Source: Bacteroidota bacterium
GTDB lineage: Bacteria > Bacteroidota > Ignavibacteria > SZUA-365
Direction of reading: 5' to 3'
Length of the DNA stretch: 6,490 nucleotides
Assembly: GCA_018224415.1 (NCBI GenBank)
Contig: JAGTUZ010000284.1
Span: 1-6,490 of the forward strand
Each line of letters opens with the position of its first letter. Position 1 is the first letter of the stretch. This document shows, piece by piece, positions 1-5,895 of this stretch. The position numbers and the translations under genes are program-made. The notes under the pieces were generated by a model. The model searched no databases, was not told the origin of the DNA, and worked only from the letters and a program-made list of their open reading frames with translations.

Positions 1-80
1 CATCTTTCCATCTTTCCATCTTTCCATCTTTCCATCTTTCCATCTTTCCATCTTTCCATCTTTCCATCTATCCATCTATC
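1..80. repeat. 8-bp tandem repeat (simple sequence repeat)
   Basis: The window opens with eight perfect head-to-tail copies of catctttc (1-64), followed by two copies with one change each, catctatc (65-80). A C/T-rich tract with seven to eight consecutive C follows (about 81-96). The array continues to the window edge, so its true length is unknown. It ends 46 bp before the mlaE start codon. The unit length is not a multiple of three, so adding or losing one copy would shift any reading frame crossing it. Such arrays are prone to replication slippage. Whether this one varies or affects mlaE expression is inference. Confidence 0.95.
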
Positions 81-126
81 CTTCCCCCCCTTTCCCACAG
101 ACGCAGACTTTCCGTACATTCGCTGT

Positions 127-897
127 ATGACATTCGGCATCGAAAAACTTGGGCGCCGCACGATCGCCTTCTTTACGGAAGTCGGACAGGTGAGTCTGCT
201 GCAGTTGAAAATCATCCGCAGCACATACCGCATGTGGCGCGACCGCCGGCTGGTACTCGAGCAGATGGCGCATATCGGCGTGGGCTCGCTGCCGCTGGTG
301 CTGATCATCGGCCTGTTCACCGGCATGGTGTCGTCGTGGCAGGCGGCGTACCAGTTCCAGGGCATGATCAGCTTCTCGATGATCGGCGGCGCGGTGAGCC
401 GCGCGATTTTCATCGAACTCGGACCGGTGCTGACGGCCATCGTGATCGCGGGACGCGTGGGAGCGTCCATCGCGGCGGAGATCGGCACGATGAAAGTCAC
501 CGAGCAGATCGATGCGCTCGAGAGCATGGCCATCGATCCGGTGCGCTACCTGGCCATGCCGCGCTTTGTCGGCGCGGTGATCATGATGCCCGTGCTCGTG
601 GTCTTCGCCAACAGCATCGCGCTCATCGGCGCATTCCTCGTTGCAAACTTTTTCCTCGAAATCACCCCGCAGGTATTTTTCAGTTCCGTCGAGCGGTTTT
701 TCGAGACCAAGGACGTGTTTTCCGGCATCCTCAAGTCGGTGTTCTTCGGCGGTGTGACCGCCATTCTCGGCTGCCATATTGGCTTCCAAACCAGCGGCGG
801 CGCGGAGGGCGTTGGCCTTTCCACCATCCGGTCCTTCGTCCTCTCCTCTGCCATGATTCTCATCCTCGACTACGCGATCTGGATTGTGATTTTCTGA
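127..897 (+). CDS. mlaE: MlaE/YrbE-family ABC transporter permease
   Basis: This is an inner-membrane permease of the MlaE family (phospholipid transport between inner and outer membranes; also called YrbE or, in plants, TGD1). At 256 aa it matches the usual family length. An amphipathic N-terminus (about 1-45) precedes hydrophobic segments near residues 52-68, 95-115, 146-178, 203-220 and 236-256. The family signature is clear: ELGPVLTA at 97-104, AGRVGASIAAEIGTMKVTEQ at 108-127, then IDALESM, and GAEGVGLST near 225-233. ATG 127 is chosen because it is the only ATG, GTG or TTG start visible at the N-terminus. No Shine-Dalgarno sequence precedes it, and its frame stays open upstream through the 8-bp repeat to the window edge. 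The ATPase (mlaF) and MCE-domain protein (mlaD) that often follow are absent; clpC comes next after 319 bp. The family call is firm. Substrate specificity (phospholipid or other lipid) is by family only. Confidence 0.93.
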   Translation: MTFGIEKLGRRTIAFFTEVGQVSLLQLKIIRSTYRMWRDRRLVLEQMAHIGVGSLPLVLIIGLFTGMVSSWQAAYQFQGMISFSMIGGAVSRAIFIELGPVLTAIVIAGRVGASIAAEIGTMKVTEQIDALESMAIDPVRYLAMPRFVGAVIMMPVLVVFANSIALIGAFLVANFFLEITPQVFFSSVERFFETKDVFSGILKSVFFGGVTAILGCHIGFQTSGGAEGVGLSTIRSFVLSSAMILILDYAIWIVIF

Positions 898-949
898 GGA
901 AAGGGGCGTCGGGGCTCTGTTTCCATGCAAACGATGGCGGTTTGGGCAA

Positions 950-987
950 CCCCCGTGGAGTCGCGCCCAGTCCCCCCCGTGGAGTCG
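950..987. repeat. Direct repeat, 14 bp, two copies 24 bp apart
   Basis: The sequence cccccgtggagtcg occurs at 950-963 and again exactly at 974-987. The ten bases between the copies are unrelated to the ten after the second copy. The reverse complement of its core (actccacgg) resembles attccacgg in the second 21-bp unit downstream (1072-1092). The two repeat groups may therefore be related elements in opposite orientation. Confidence 0.75.
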
Positions 988-1004
988 TGTCTTTGCCTTG
1001 TTCT

Positions 1005-1020
1005 CCGCCCACAAGGGCGG
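1005..1020. other. Hairpin ccgccc-acaa-gggcgg
   Basis: This is a perfect 6-bp, all-G/C stem with a 4-nt loop, 108 bp after the mlaE stop. No T-run follows on either strand, so it is not a standard intrinsic terminator. A weak sigma-70-like pair, ttgttc at 998-1003 and tatctt at 1021-1026 with a 17-bp spacer, flanks it, but the matches to consensus are poor. Its function is unknown. Confidence 0.5.
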
Positions 1021-1050
1021 TATCTTGCAATGACGTTCACGCTTGCGCGT

Positions 1051-1113
1051 AGCGTGCTCCGCGTCCCACAGAGCGTGCTCCGCATTCCACGGAGCGTCTT
1101 CACTCCCCGCGGG
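1051..1113. repeat. 21-bp tandem repeat, two good copies and one decayed copy
   Basis: Units 1051-1071 and 1072-1092 both begin agcgtgctccgc and differ at only a few positions near their ends (gtcccacag against attccacgg). A third, decayed unit starting agcgt covers 1093-1113. Being a multiple of three, the period gives a seven-residue repeat in any frame crossing it, which explains the repetitive open frames here without implying a gene. Confidence 0.75.
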
Positions 1114-1170
1114 GAACCCTCATGCACAGGAATTGTTGTAGAGGGGACATATTACAGCCGCGTTGCCATC

Positions 1171-1183
1171 GCCGTAAAACGGC
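1171..1183 (+). other. Small hairpin just upstream of clpC
   Basis: A 5-bp stem (gccgt/acggc) with an aaa loop is followed by atttctttct. It could be a weak terminator for mlaE read-through, or part of the clpC control region. The stem is short, so the call is tentative. Confidence 0.3.
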
Positions 1184-1199
1184 ATTTCTTTCTGACTGA

Positions 1200-1205
1200 T
1201 ATAAC
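1200..1205 (+). promoter_or_regulatory. Possible -10 element of clpC (tataac)
   Basis: TATAAC matches five of six bases of the sigma-70 -10 consensus. No acceptable -35 lies 16-18 bp upstream. The overlapping taacttgg (1202-1209) has one mismatch to the Bacteroidota -7 motif TAnnTTTG. If used, transcription would start near 1212 and leave only about five bases before the clpC ATG, that is, a nearly leaderless mRNA. Speculative. Confidence 0.25.
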
Positions 1206-1216
1206 TTGGAAATACA

Positions 1217-3757
1217 ATGGAAGGCAATTTTTCGAACAGAGTGCAGGAAGTCATCCGCCTCAGCCGCGAGGAGGCCCTCCGGCTTGGACATGACTACATC
1301 GGTACGGAGCATCTGCTGCTCGGCATCATCCGCGAAGGGGAAGGGATCGCTGTAAAGATCCTGCGCAACCTCGGCTGCGACCTTTACCAGGTGAAAAAGA
1401 GCATCGAAGACACCGTACGTTCCTCCGGCGGCACGATCACCATCGGCAACATCCCGTTGACCAAGCAGGCAGAGAAGGTGCTCAAGATCACCTATCTCGA
1501 GGCCAAGCTTTACAAATCCGAGGTCATCGGCACCGAGCATCTGCTGCTTTCACTGCTGCGCGACGACGACAACATCGCTGCGCAGATCCTTAACCAGTTC
1601 AACGTCCAGTACGATCTCGTGCGCAACGAACTCGACAACATCATCAGCGGCAAACCCTCCGCCCCATCCAACCCGGAAGCGGGCAAGGGTGCCGAGCGTG
1701 GTGAAAGCGCGGGAGAGAAACGCGGGGATCGGGTGAAAACACCGGTGCTGGATAATTTCGGACGCGACCTGACCAAGATGGCGATCGATGACAAGCTCGA
1801 CCCCATCGTCGGACGAGAAAAGGAAATCGAACGCGTGGCACAGGTGCTCTCGCGTCGCAAGAAAAACAACCCGGTGCTCATCGGCGAACCTGGTGTGGGC
1901 AAGACGGCCATCGCCGAAGGACTCGCGCTGCGCATCATCCAGAAAAAGGTTTCCCGCGTGCTGCACAACAAGCGCGTGGTGACGCTGGATCTCGCCGCGC
2001 TGGTCGCCGGCACGAAGTACCGCGGACAGTTCGAAGAGCGCATGAAGGCGGTGATGAACGAGCTGGAGAAAGCGCGTGACATCATTCTCTTCATCGACGA
2101 GCTGCATACCATCGTCGGTGCGGGCGGCGCCTCGGGCTCGCTCGACGCGTCAAACATGTTCAAGCCCGCCCTCGCGCGCGGCGACATCCAGTGCATCGGC
2201 GCGACGACGCTCGACGAGTACCGTCAGAACATCGAGAAGGATGGCGCGCTCGACCGCCGCTTCCAGAAAATCATGGTGGACCCGACATCGGTGCCGGAGA
2301 CCATCCAGATTCTCGAGAACATCAAGCACAAGTACGAAGAACATCACAACGTCCTGTATACCGCGAAGGCGATCGAGGAATGCGTGCGCCTGAGCGACCG
2401 CTATATCACCGACCGCTTCCTCCCGGACAAGGCCATCGACGTGCTGGACGAGTCCGGCGCACGCGTGCATCTCGAGAATATCGTGGTGCCGAAAAACATC
2501 GTTGCCCTCGAGGAGGAAATCGAGAAGATCAAGAGCGAAAAGAACCAGGTCGTGCGCAACCAGAACTTCGAGGAAGCCGCGCGGTTGCGCGACATCGAGA
2601 AAAAGATGCTGCACGAGCTCGACGAGGCCAAGCGCACCTGGGAAGCGGAAGCGCAGTCCATCGTGCATGAAGTGGACGACACGGTCATCGCCGACGTGGT
2701 GTCGATGATGACAGGCATCCCGGTCAACCGCATCGCGCAGTCGGAATCCAACAAGCTGCTGCGCATGGGCGACGAGCTCAAAGACGTGATCATCGGACAG
2801 GACGAAGCCATCGACAAGCTGGTGCGCGCTATCCGCCGCACACGTGCGGGACTCAAGGATCCCACCCGCCCGATCGGTTCCTTCATCTTCCTCGGTCCGA
2901 CCGGCGTCGGTAAAACCGAACTGGCAAAAGTGCTCGCCCGCTATCTCTTCGACTCCGAAGACGCCCTCGTGCGCATCGACATGAGCGAGTACATGGAGAA
3001 GTTCTCCGTCTCGCGCCTGGTCGGCGCGCCACCGGGATACGTCGGCTACGAGGAAGGCGGCCAGCTCACCGAGAAAATCCGGCGCAAGCCGTATTCGGTG
3101 GTGCTGCTCGACGAGATCGAGAAAGCGCATCCCGACGTGTTCAACATCCTCCTCCAGGTGCTCGACGACGGTATCATCACCGACGGTCTGGGCCGGCGGG
3201 TGGATTTCAAGAACACCATCCTCATTATGACCTCCAACATCGGCGCGCGCGACATCAAGCGTGACGGTGTGTTCGGCTTCGGCGAGGAACCGCTGGAGAA
3301 GAACCACTATCGCGACATGAAGAAAACGCTCGAGGAATCGCTCAAGAAACTTTTCAACCCCGAATTCCTCAACCGCATCGACGAGAGCATCGTTTTCCAC
3401 TCCTTGACCAAGGACCATATCAAGGTCATCATCGACATTTCCACGAAGACGCTGCTCGACCGTCTCGGCCACATGGGCCTGACGCTGCGATTCGACGACG
3501 ACGCCCGCGAATTCCTCGCCACCAAGGGCTACGATCCGAACTACGGTGCGCGTCCCCTGCGCCGCGCCCTGCAGAATTTTGTCGAGGATCCGCTCGCGGA
3601 AGAGATTCTCCGGGGCCGCTTCCCCGAGGGCAGCAGCATTCTTGTCACGATGAACGAAGAAAAGGATGCCTTTGCCTTCAGTCCAGCCCCACCGGATTCC
3701 GGTCCGACCGAAGAACACCACCCGGTCGACCATGAAGACACGGAAAACGGCGGCTGA
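1217..3757 (+). CDS. clpC: ClpC, ATP-dependent Clp protease ATP-binding subunit
   Basis: ClpC is an 846-aa cytosolic Hsp100 AAA+ unfoldase. It threads substrates into ClpP, and in some bacteria adaptor proteins control it. Two Clp_N repeats lie at about 1-70 and 80-145. AAA-1 has Walker A GEPGVGKT (223-230), pore loop GTKYRG (265-270), Walker B with D294/E295, and arginines R347/R348. The UVR motif QNFEEAARLRD (about 449-459) sits in the middle domain and separates ClpC from ClpB and ClpA. AAA-2 has Walker A GPTGVGKT (560-567), pore loop GYVG (607-610), Walker B with D632/E633, sensor-1 N674, R720, and sensor-2 GARPLRR (777-783). A VFGFG stretch (685-689) occupies the expected ClpP-docking loop. 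The ends are clear: the start is the conserved MEGNFSNRVQ, with only a weak gga upstream. All catalytic motifs are intact. An acidic, His-containing tail (about 812-846) follows the conserved core. No ctsR, mcsA or mcsB lies beside it, and the gene appears monocistronic, closing at the terminator at 3773-3809. Confidence 0.97.
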   Translation: MEGNFSNRVQEVIRLSREEALRLGHDYIGTEHLLLGIIREGEGIAVKILRNLGCDLYQVKKSIEDTVRSSGGTITIGNIPLTKQAEKVLKITYLEAKLYKSEVIGTEHLLLSLLRDDDNIAAQILNQFNVQYDLVRNELDNIISGKPSAPSNPEAGKGAERGESAGEKRGDRVKTPVLDNFGRDLTKMAIDDKLDPIVGREKEIERVAQVLSRRKKNNPVLIGEPGVGKTAIAEGLALRIIQKKVSRVLHNKRVVTLDLAALVAGTKYRGQFEERMKAVMNELEKARDIILFIDELHTIVGAGGASGSLDASNMFKPALARGDIQCIGATTLDEYRQNIEKDGALDRRFQKIMVDPTSVPETIQILENIKHKYEEHHNVLYTAKAIEECVRLSDRYITDRFLPDKAIDVLDESGARVHLENIVVPKNIVALEEEIEKIKSEKNQVVRNQNFEEAARLRDIEKKMLHELDEAKRTWEAEAQSIVHEVDDTVIADVVSMMTGIPVNRIAQSESNKLLRMGDELKDVIIGQDEAIDKLVRAIRRTRAGLKDPTRPIGSFIFLGPTGVGKTELAKVLARYLFDSEDALVRIDMSEYMEKFSVSRLVGAPPGYVGYEEGGQLTEKIRRKPYSVVLLDEIEKAHPDVFNILLQVLDDGIITDGLGRRVDFKNTILIMTSNIGARDIKRDGVFGFGEEPLEKNHYRDMKKTLEESLKKLFNPEFLNRIDESIVFHSLTKDHIKVIIDISTKTLLDRLGHMGLTLRFDDDAREFLATKGYDPNYGARPLRRALQNFVEDPLAEEILRGRFPEGSSILVTMNEEKDAFAFSPAPPDSGPTEEHHPVDHEDTENGG

Positions 3758-3765
3758 TTCCGCCG
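3748..3765 (+). other. Hairpin spanning the clpC stop codon
   Basis: The inverted repeat cggcgg/ccgccg (6 bp) encloses a 6-nt loop, ctgatt, that contains the TGA stop (3755-3757). It lies just before the main terminator and may help 3'-end formation or mRNA stability. It could also be chance from the Gly-Gly codons. Confidence 0.4.
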
Positions 3766-3772
3766 ACATAGA

Positions 3773-3809
3773 GAAAAGAAAAAGCGGCCATGTGCCGCTT
3801 TTTCTTTTC
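3773..3809. terminator. Bidirectional intrinsic terminator between clpC and apaG
   Basis: A perfect 16-bp inverted repeat, gaaaagaaaaagcggc, has a 5-nt loop, catgt (3789-3793). The G/C-rich inner stem is followed by tttttctttt on the plus strand. Because the outer stem is A-rich on one side and T-rich on the other, the minus-strand transcript also ends in a U-rich run. It lies 15 bp after the clpC stop and about 60 bp after the apaG stop on the other strand, so it should terminate both converging transcripts. Confidence 0.92.
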
Positions 3810-3868
3810 CATCCATTCGTGATGTGCCCCCGTATGTGGACGCCGTCTCTCTATAATCGCGCTTTCTG

Positions 3869-4252
3869 TCAGTTCAGTCGCGCCTTGAGATGGAAACGGG
3901 GAATCCTGGCCTCGAACGTGGAGCCATCCGGGCGCTGCATGGTGTAAGATCCTTCCATCGATCCTTCGAAGGACTTGAGCACACAGAAGCTGTTGTAATG
4001 ATAGGTCATCCCGGGATTGACCGTCGGCTGTTCGCCCACAACGCCATCACCCTCGACTTCGTAGTCCTGCGCCGCGGCGTCGTGGATATACCAGTGACGG
4101 CGCAGCAGCTTCACGGGATCGGGACCGTTGTTGACAATGCTGACGAAATAGACGAAAAAGAAATTCCCCTTCATGACGTCGGACCGTTCCTCGAGAAAAA
4201 AGCTCTGGACGGTGACGGTGAGGCCTTCGGTGGTTGTTGTATATACGAGCAT
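3869..4252 (-). CDS. apaG: ApaG family protein (DUF525)
   Basis: ApaG is a small soluble beta-sandwich protein, named for its place next to apaH in enterobacteria and also known as CorD (cobalt/magnesium phenotypes). Its biochemical role is not settled. From the start chosen here the product is 127 aa, close to the usual 125. Family hallmarks are RRHWYIHDA (51-59), GDGVVGEQP (68-76), the PGMTYHYNS stretch (about 80-88) and SMEGSY (98-103), followed by the typical IPRFHL ending. The frame is open to an earlier ATG at 4304-4306, which would add 18 residues. That extension is unlike the family. However, a GGGTGA sequence precedes the upstream start, while the chosen one has no Shine-Dalgarno, so the start is uncertain. 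The gene follows lptB in the same direction after a 100-bp gap and is probably the last gene of the operon. No apaH is visible. Confidence 0.92.
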   Translation of the reverse strand: MLVYTTTTEGLTVTVQSFFLEERSDVMKGNFFFVYFVSIVNNGPDPVKLLRRHWYIHDAAAQDYEVEGDGVVGEQPTVNPGMTYHYNSFCVLKSFEGSMEGSYTMQRPDGSTFEARIPRFHLKARLN

Positions 4253-4352
4253 CGGGGGACCAATACATGAGTTTGCGGTGTCGATACAGCACAACAACAT
4301 GGTCATCGCGATAATAGTTCACCCGCGCGATGTCCGGCAGCAAATGGCGCGA
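4253..4352 (-). other. Gap between lptB and apaG
   Basis: This 100-bp gap sits inside an otherwise tightly packed gene string. A TATTAT sequence on the minus strand, near 4312-4317, could be a -10 for apaG, but no -35 is found at proper spacing. One frame, starting at a TTG at 4341-4343, is open for about 30 codons before running into apaG out of frame. I do not call it a gene. Confidence 0.5.
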
Positions 4353-5102
4353 TCAGTATCGATCGAGGCGAAAGCTTTCGCCGAGGTACATCTTGCGCAC
4401 TTCTTCGTCGTTCGCCAGCTTCTCCGAATCCCCTTCCATGAGGATGTTTCCATCGAAGAGCAGGTAGGCGCGATCCACAATGGAAAGCGTCTCATGCACG
4501 TTGTGATCGGTGATGAGCACGCCGATATTGCGCTGCTTCAGCTTGATCACGATGCGCATGATGTCTTCCACCGCGATCGGGTCGACACCGGCAAACGGTT
4601 CGTCGAGAAGGATGAAATTGGGATTGGTGGTCAGCGCCCGCGCGATTTCCGTGCGTCGGCGCTCGCCGCCGGAAAGCATGTACCCCTTGCTCCCGCGGAG
4701 ATTCGCGATATTGAAATCCTCGAGCAGTTCCTCGGCCCGGGCCTTGCGTGCCTTTCGGTCGTACCCCTGCACCTCGAGGATGGCGAGGAGGTTCTCCTCC
4801 ACTGTCAGCTGGCGGAACACCGAGGCCTCCTGCGGAAGATAGCCGATACCAAGACGCGCGCGCTTGTACATGGGCAACCGCGTGATGTCACGGTCGTCGA
4901 TGAAGACGCGGCCGGAGGTTGGACGGATCATTCCCGTGATCATGTAGAACGTCGTGGTCTTGCCGGCTCCGTTCGGTCCGAGCAGGCCGACGATCTCGCC
5001 CTGCCGTACCGATACGCTGGCACCCTTGACAACAAAGCGTTTTTTGTAGCGCTTCTTCAGCTCTTCCGAGCGCAGAATGCGGGATTGTTCAGGCTGGTCC
5101 AT
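4353..5102 (-). CDS. lptB: LptB, LPS export ABC transporter ATP-binding protein
   Basis: LptB is the cytoplasmic ATPase that, with LptF and LptG, drives lipopolysaccharide out of the inner membrane toward the LptC-LptA-LptD bridge. The product is 249 aa, near the family's usual 240. Walker A is GPNGAGKTT (42-50). The Q-loop is at Q91 in YLPQEASVFR, where the QEASVFR sequence is typical of LptB. The ABC signature is LSGGERRR (143-150), Walker B is FILLDEPFAGVDP (163-175, catalytic E168), and the switch is H200 in ITDHNV. All nucleotide-binding parts are intact. The start at 5102 is chosen because AGGA lies 9-12 bp upstream and the conserved fold begins soon after. An upstream in-frame extension would run into tatD with unfamily-like sequence. 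The gene overlaps the tatD end by 14 bp, suggesting translational coupling. LptA and LptC genes, common neighbours, are not in the window. Confidence 0.95.
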   Translation of the reverse strand: MDQPEQSRILRSEELKKRYKKRFVVKGASVSVRQGEIVGLLGPNGAGKTTTFYMITGMIRPTSGRVFIDDRDITRLPMYKRARLGIGYLPQEASVFRQLTVEENLLAILEVQGYDRKARKARAEELLEDFNIANLRGSKGYMLSGGERRRTEIARALTTNPNFILLDEPFAGVDPIAVEDIMRIVIKLKQRNIGVLITDHNVHETLSIVDRAYLLFDGNILMEGDSEKLANDEEVRKMYLGESFRLDRY

Positions 5103-5895
5103 GTCCGTTTTTCCTGTCGAGGGTGAAAAGGGCTTCCGCGTTCCGCGTGGTGATCTTCGCGATGTGTGCGACCGACTGATGGCGCGCGGCGGCAAAGCGC
5201 CGGGCGACGAGGGGAATCATCGCAGGCTCGCTGCGCCTGCCACGATGTGGCACGGGCGCCATGAACGGCGCATCGGTCTCGATCAGCAGGCGGTCGTCGG
5301 GTACATAAGAGAGTACCGGGTCCAGGACGCTTTTTTTAAAAGTGACGTTGCCGGTGAAGGAAAGGTGGAAACCCGCGTCGAGCACCTGCCGCGCATAGGC
5401 GGCGTCGCTGCTGAAGCAGTGGAACTGCCCGCGCAGTGATCCGTCCTGCTGCTCGCGCACGATGTCAAGCAGGTCCGCGTCCGATTCCCTGTTGTGCAGG
5501 ATCACGGGCAGACCCAGCGCCCGGGCGACCTCGAGCTGCGTGCGCAGCACGTGATGCTGTTCGGCGGGCGTGGAAAAGTCATAGTGATAATCGAGACCGA
5601 TCTCCCCTATCGCCACGACAAGCGGATGCGCGGCCTTCGCCGTCAGCGCCGCGCCGAGATCCACCGGTGCGTTCGCCGCGTCATGCGGATGGAAACCCAC
5701 GGCGAGGAATATTCCCTCATGTGCCTCGGCGATGGCTGCGGCCTGGTCGAAGGATGCGAAATCCGTCGCGGGAATGATCATCCGCATCACACCCGCTTCC
5801 CGCGCGCGCGCAAGCACCTGCGGGAGGTCCTCCGCGAAACTCTCCCAGTACAAATGGCAATGCGTGTCGACGTACGTGTCGATATGCCTGCTCAT
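5089..5895 (-). CDS. tatD: TatD-family metal-dependent hydrolase (probable DNase)
   Basis: This is a TIM-barrel metallohydrolase of the TatD family. Characterised members are Mg-dependent 3'-5' exonucleases acting on DNA or RNA; some TatD/YcfH homologues have D-aminoacyl-tRNA or DNA-repair roles. The product is 268 aa, a normal length. Metal and catalytic residues are all present: H12 and H14 in DTHCHL, E98 in IGEIGLDYH, H134 in LHNRES, H159 in FHCFS, and D208 in ETDAPF. The start ATG at 5893-5895 overlaps the stop of the MEMO-like gene as ATGA, with GGTGG a few bases upstream, so it is well supported. The 3' end overlaps lptB. No Tat translocase gene is near, and the family is not needed for Tat export despite its name. 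The closest E. coli counterpart (TatD, YcfH or YjjV) cannot be decided by eye; the YcfH type is likely from the overall motif pattern. Confidence 0.93.
   Translation of the reverse strand: MSRHIDTYVDTHCHLYWESFAEDLPQVLARAREAGVMRMIIPATDFASFDQAAAIAEAHEGIFLAVGFHPHDAANAPVDLGAALTAKAAHPLVVAIGEIGLDYHYDFSTPAEQHHVLRTQLEVARALGLPVILHNRESDADLLDIVREQQDGSLRGQFHCFSSDAAYARQVLDAGFHLSFTGNVTFKKSVLDPVLSYVPDDRLLIETDAPFMAPVPHRGRRSEPAMIPLVARRFAAARHQSVAHIAKITTRNAEALFTLDRKNGHGPA

Larger units (their letters stand above)
898..1216. other. Structured non-coding gap between mlaE and clpC
   Basis: I find no convincing gene in these 319 bp. Open frames on both strands run across it but show only repeat-derived, Arg/Ser/Pro-rich translations. 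The gap is dense in repeats and inverted repeats. It holds a 14-bp direct repeat (950-963 and 974-987), a 6-bp stem with an ACAA loop (1005-1020), a 6-bp stem with a 7-nt loop (1038-1056) and 21-bp tandem units (1051-1113). It also holds an inverted repeat gctccg/cggagc (1077-1095), a perfect 12-bp palindrome tccccgcgggga (1104-1115) and a small hairpin next to clpC (1171-1183). It should contain the clpC promoter. I see no CIRCE element and no CtsR-type operator. Confidence 0.8.

Noticed and set aside
1..80. CRISPR array
   Set aside because: The units are 8 bp with no spacers between them, so it is a simple tandem repeat.
76..1127. Open frames on both strands around mlaE and the gap after it
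   Set aside because: They overlap mlaE out of frame or consist of translated repeats (the seven-residue pattern from the 21-bp units). No family features are seen.
2150..3769. Long open frame (539 codons) on the minus strand opposite clpC
   Set aside because: It lies antisense to an intact clpC. The translation is His/Asp/Glu/Val-rich with no recognisable motif, as expected from high-GC third positions on the other strand.
3852..3857. TATAAT on the plus strand just beyond the apaG stop, as a possible antisense promoter
   Set aside because: A perfect -10 word, but the bases 17 bp upstream (cccgta) do not resemble a -35, and one hexamer alone is expected by chance.
4250..4343. About 30 open codons on the minus strand starting at TTG 4341-4343, between lptB and apaG
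   Set aside because: The translation looks protein-like at first, but it is short, starts with TTG without a ribosome site, and continues only as an out-of-frame reading of apaG.
4173..5126. Long open frame (317 codons) on the plus strand opposite lptB
   Set aside because: It is a shadow of lptB and apaG; the minus strand carries the full set of ABC ATPase motifs.
5331..5341. Seven-base A run in tatD (coding strand) as a programmed frameshift site
   Set aside because: The codon phase (TTT AAA AAA AGC) does not fit a standard -1 slippery heptamer, and the frame continues normally through all catalytic residues.
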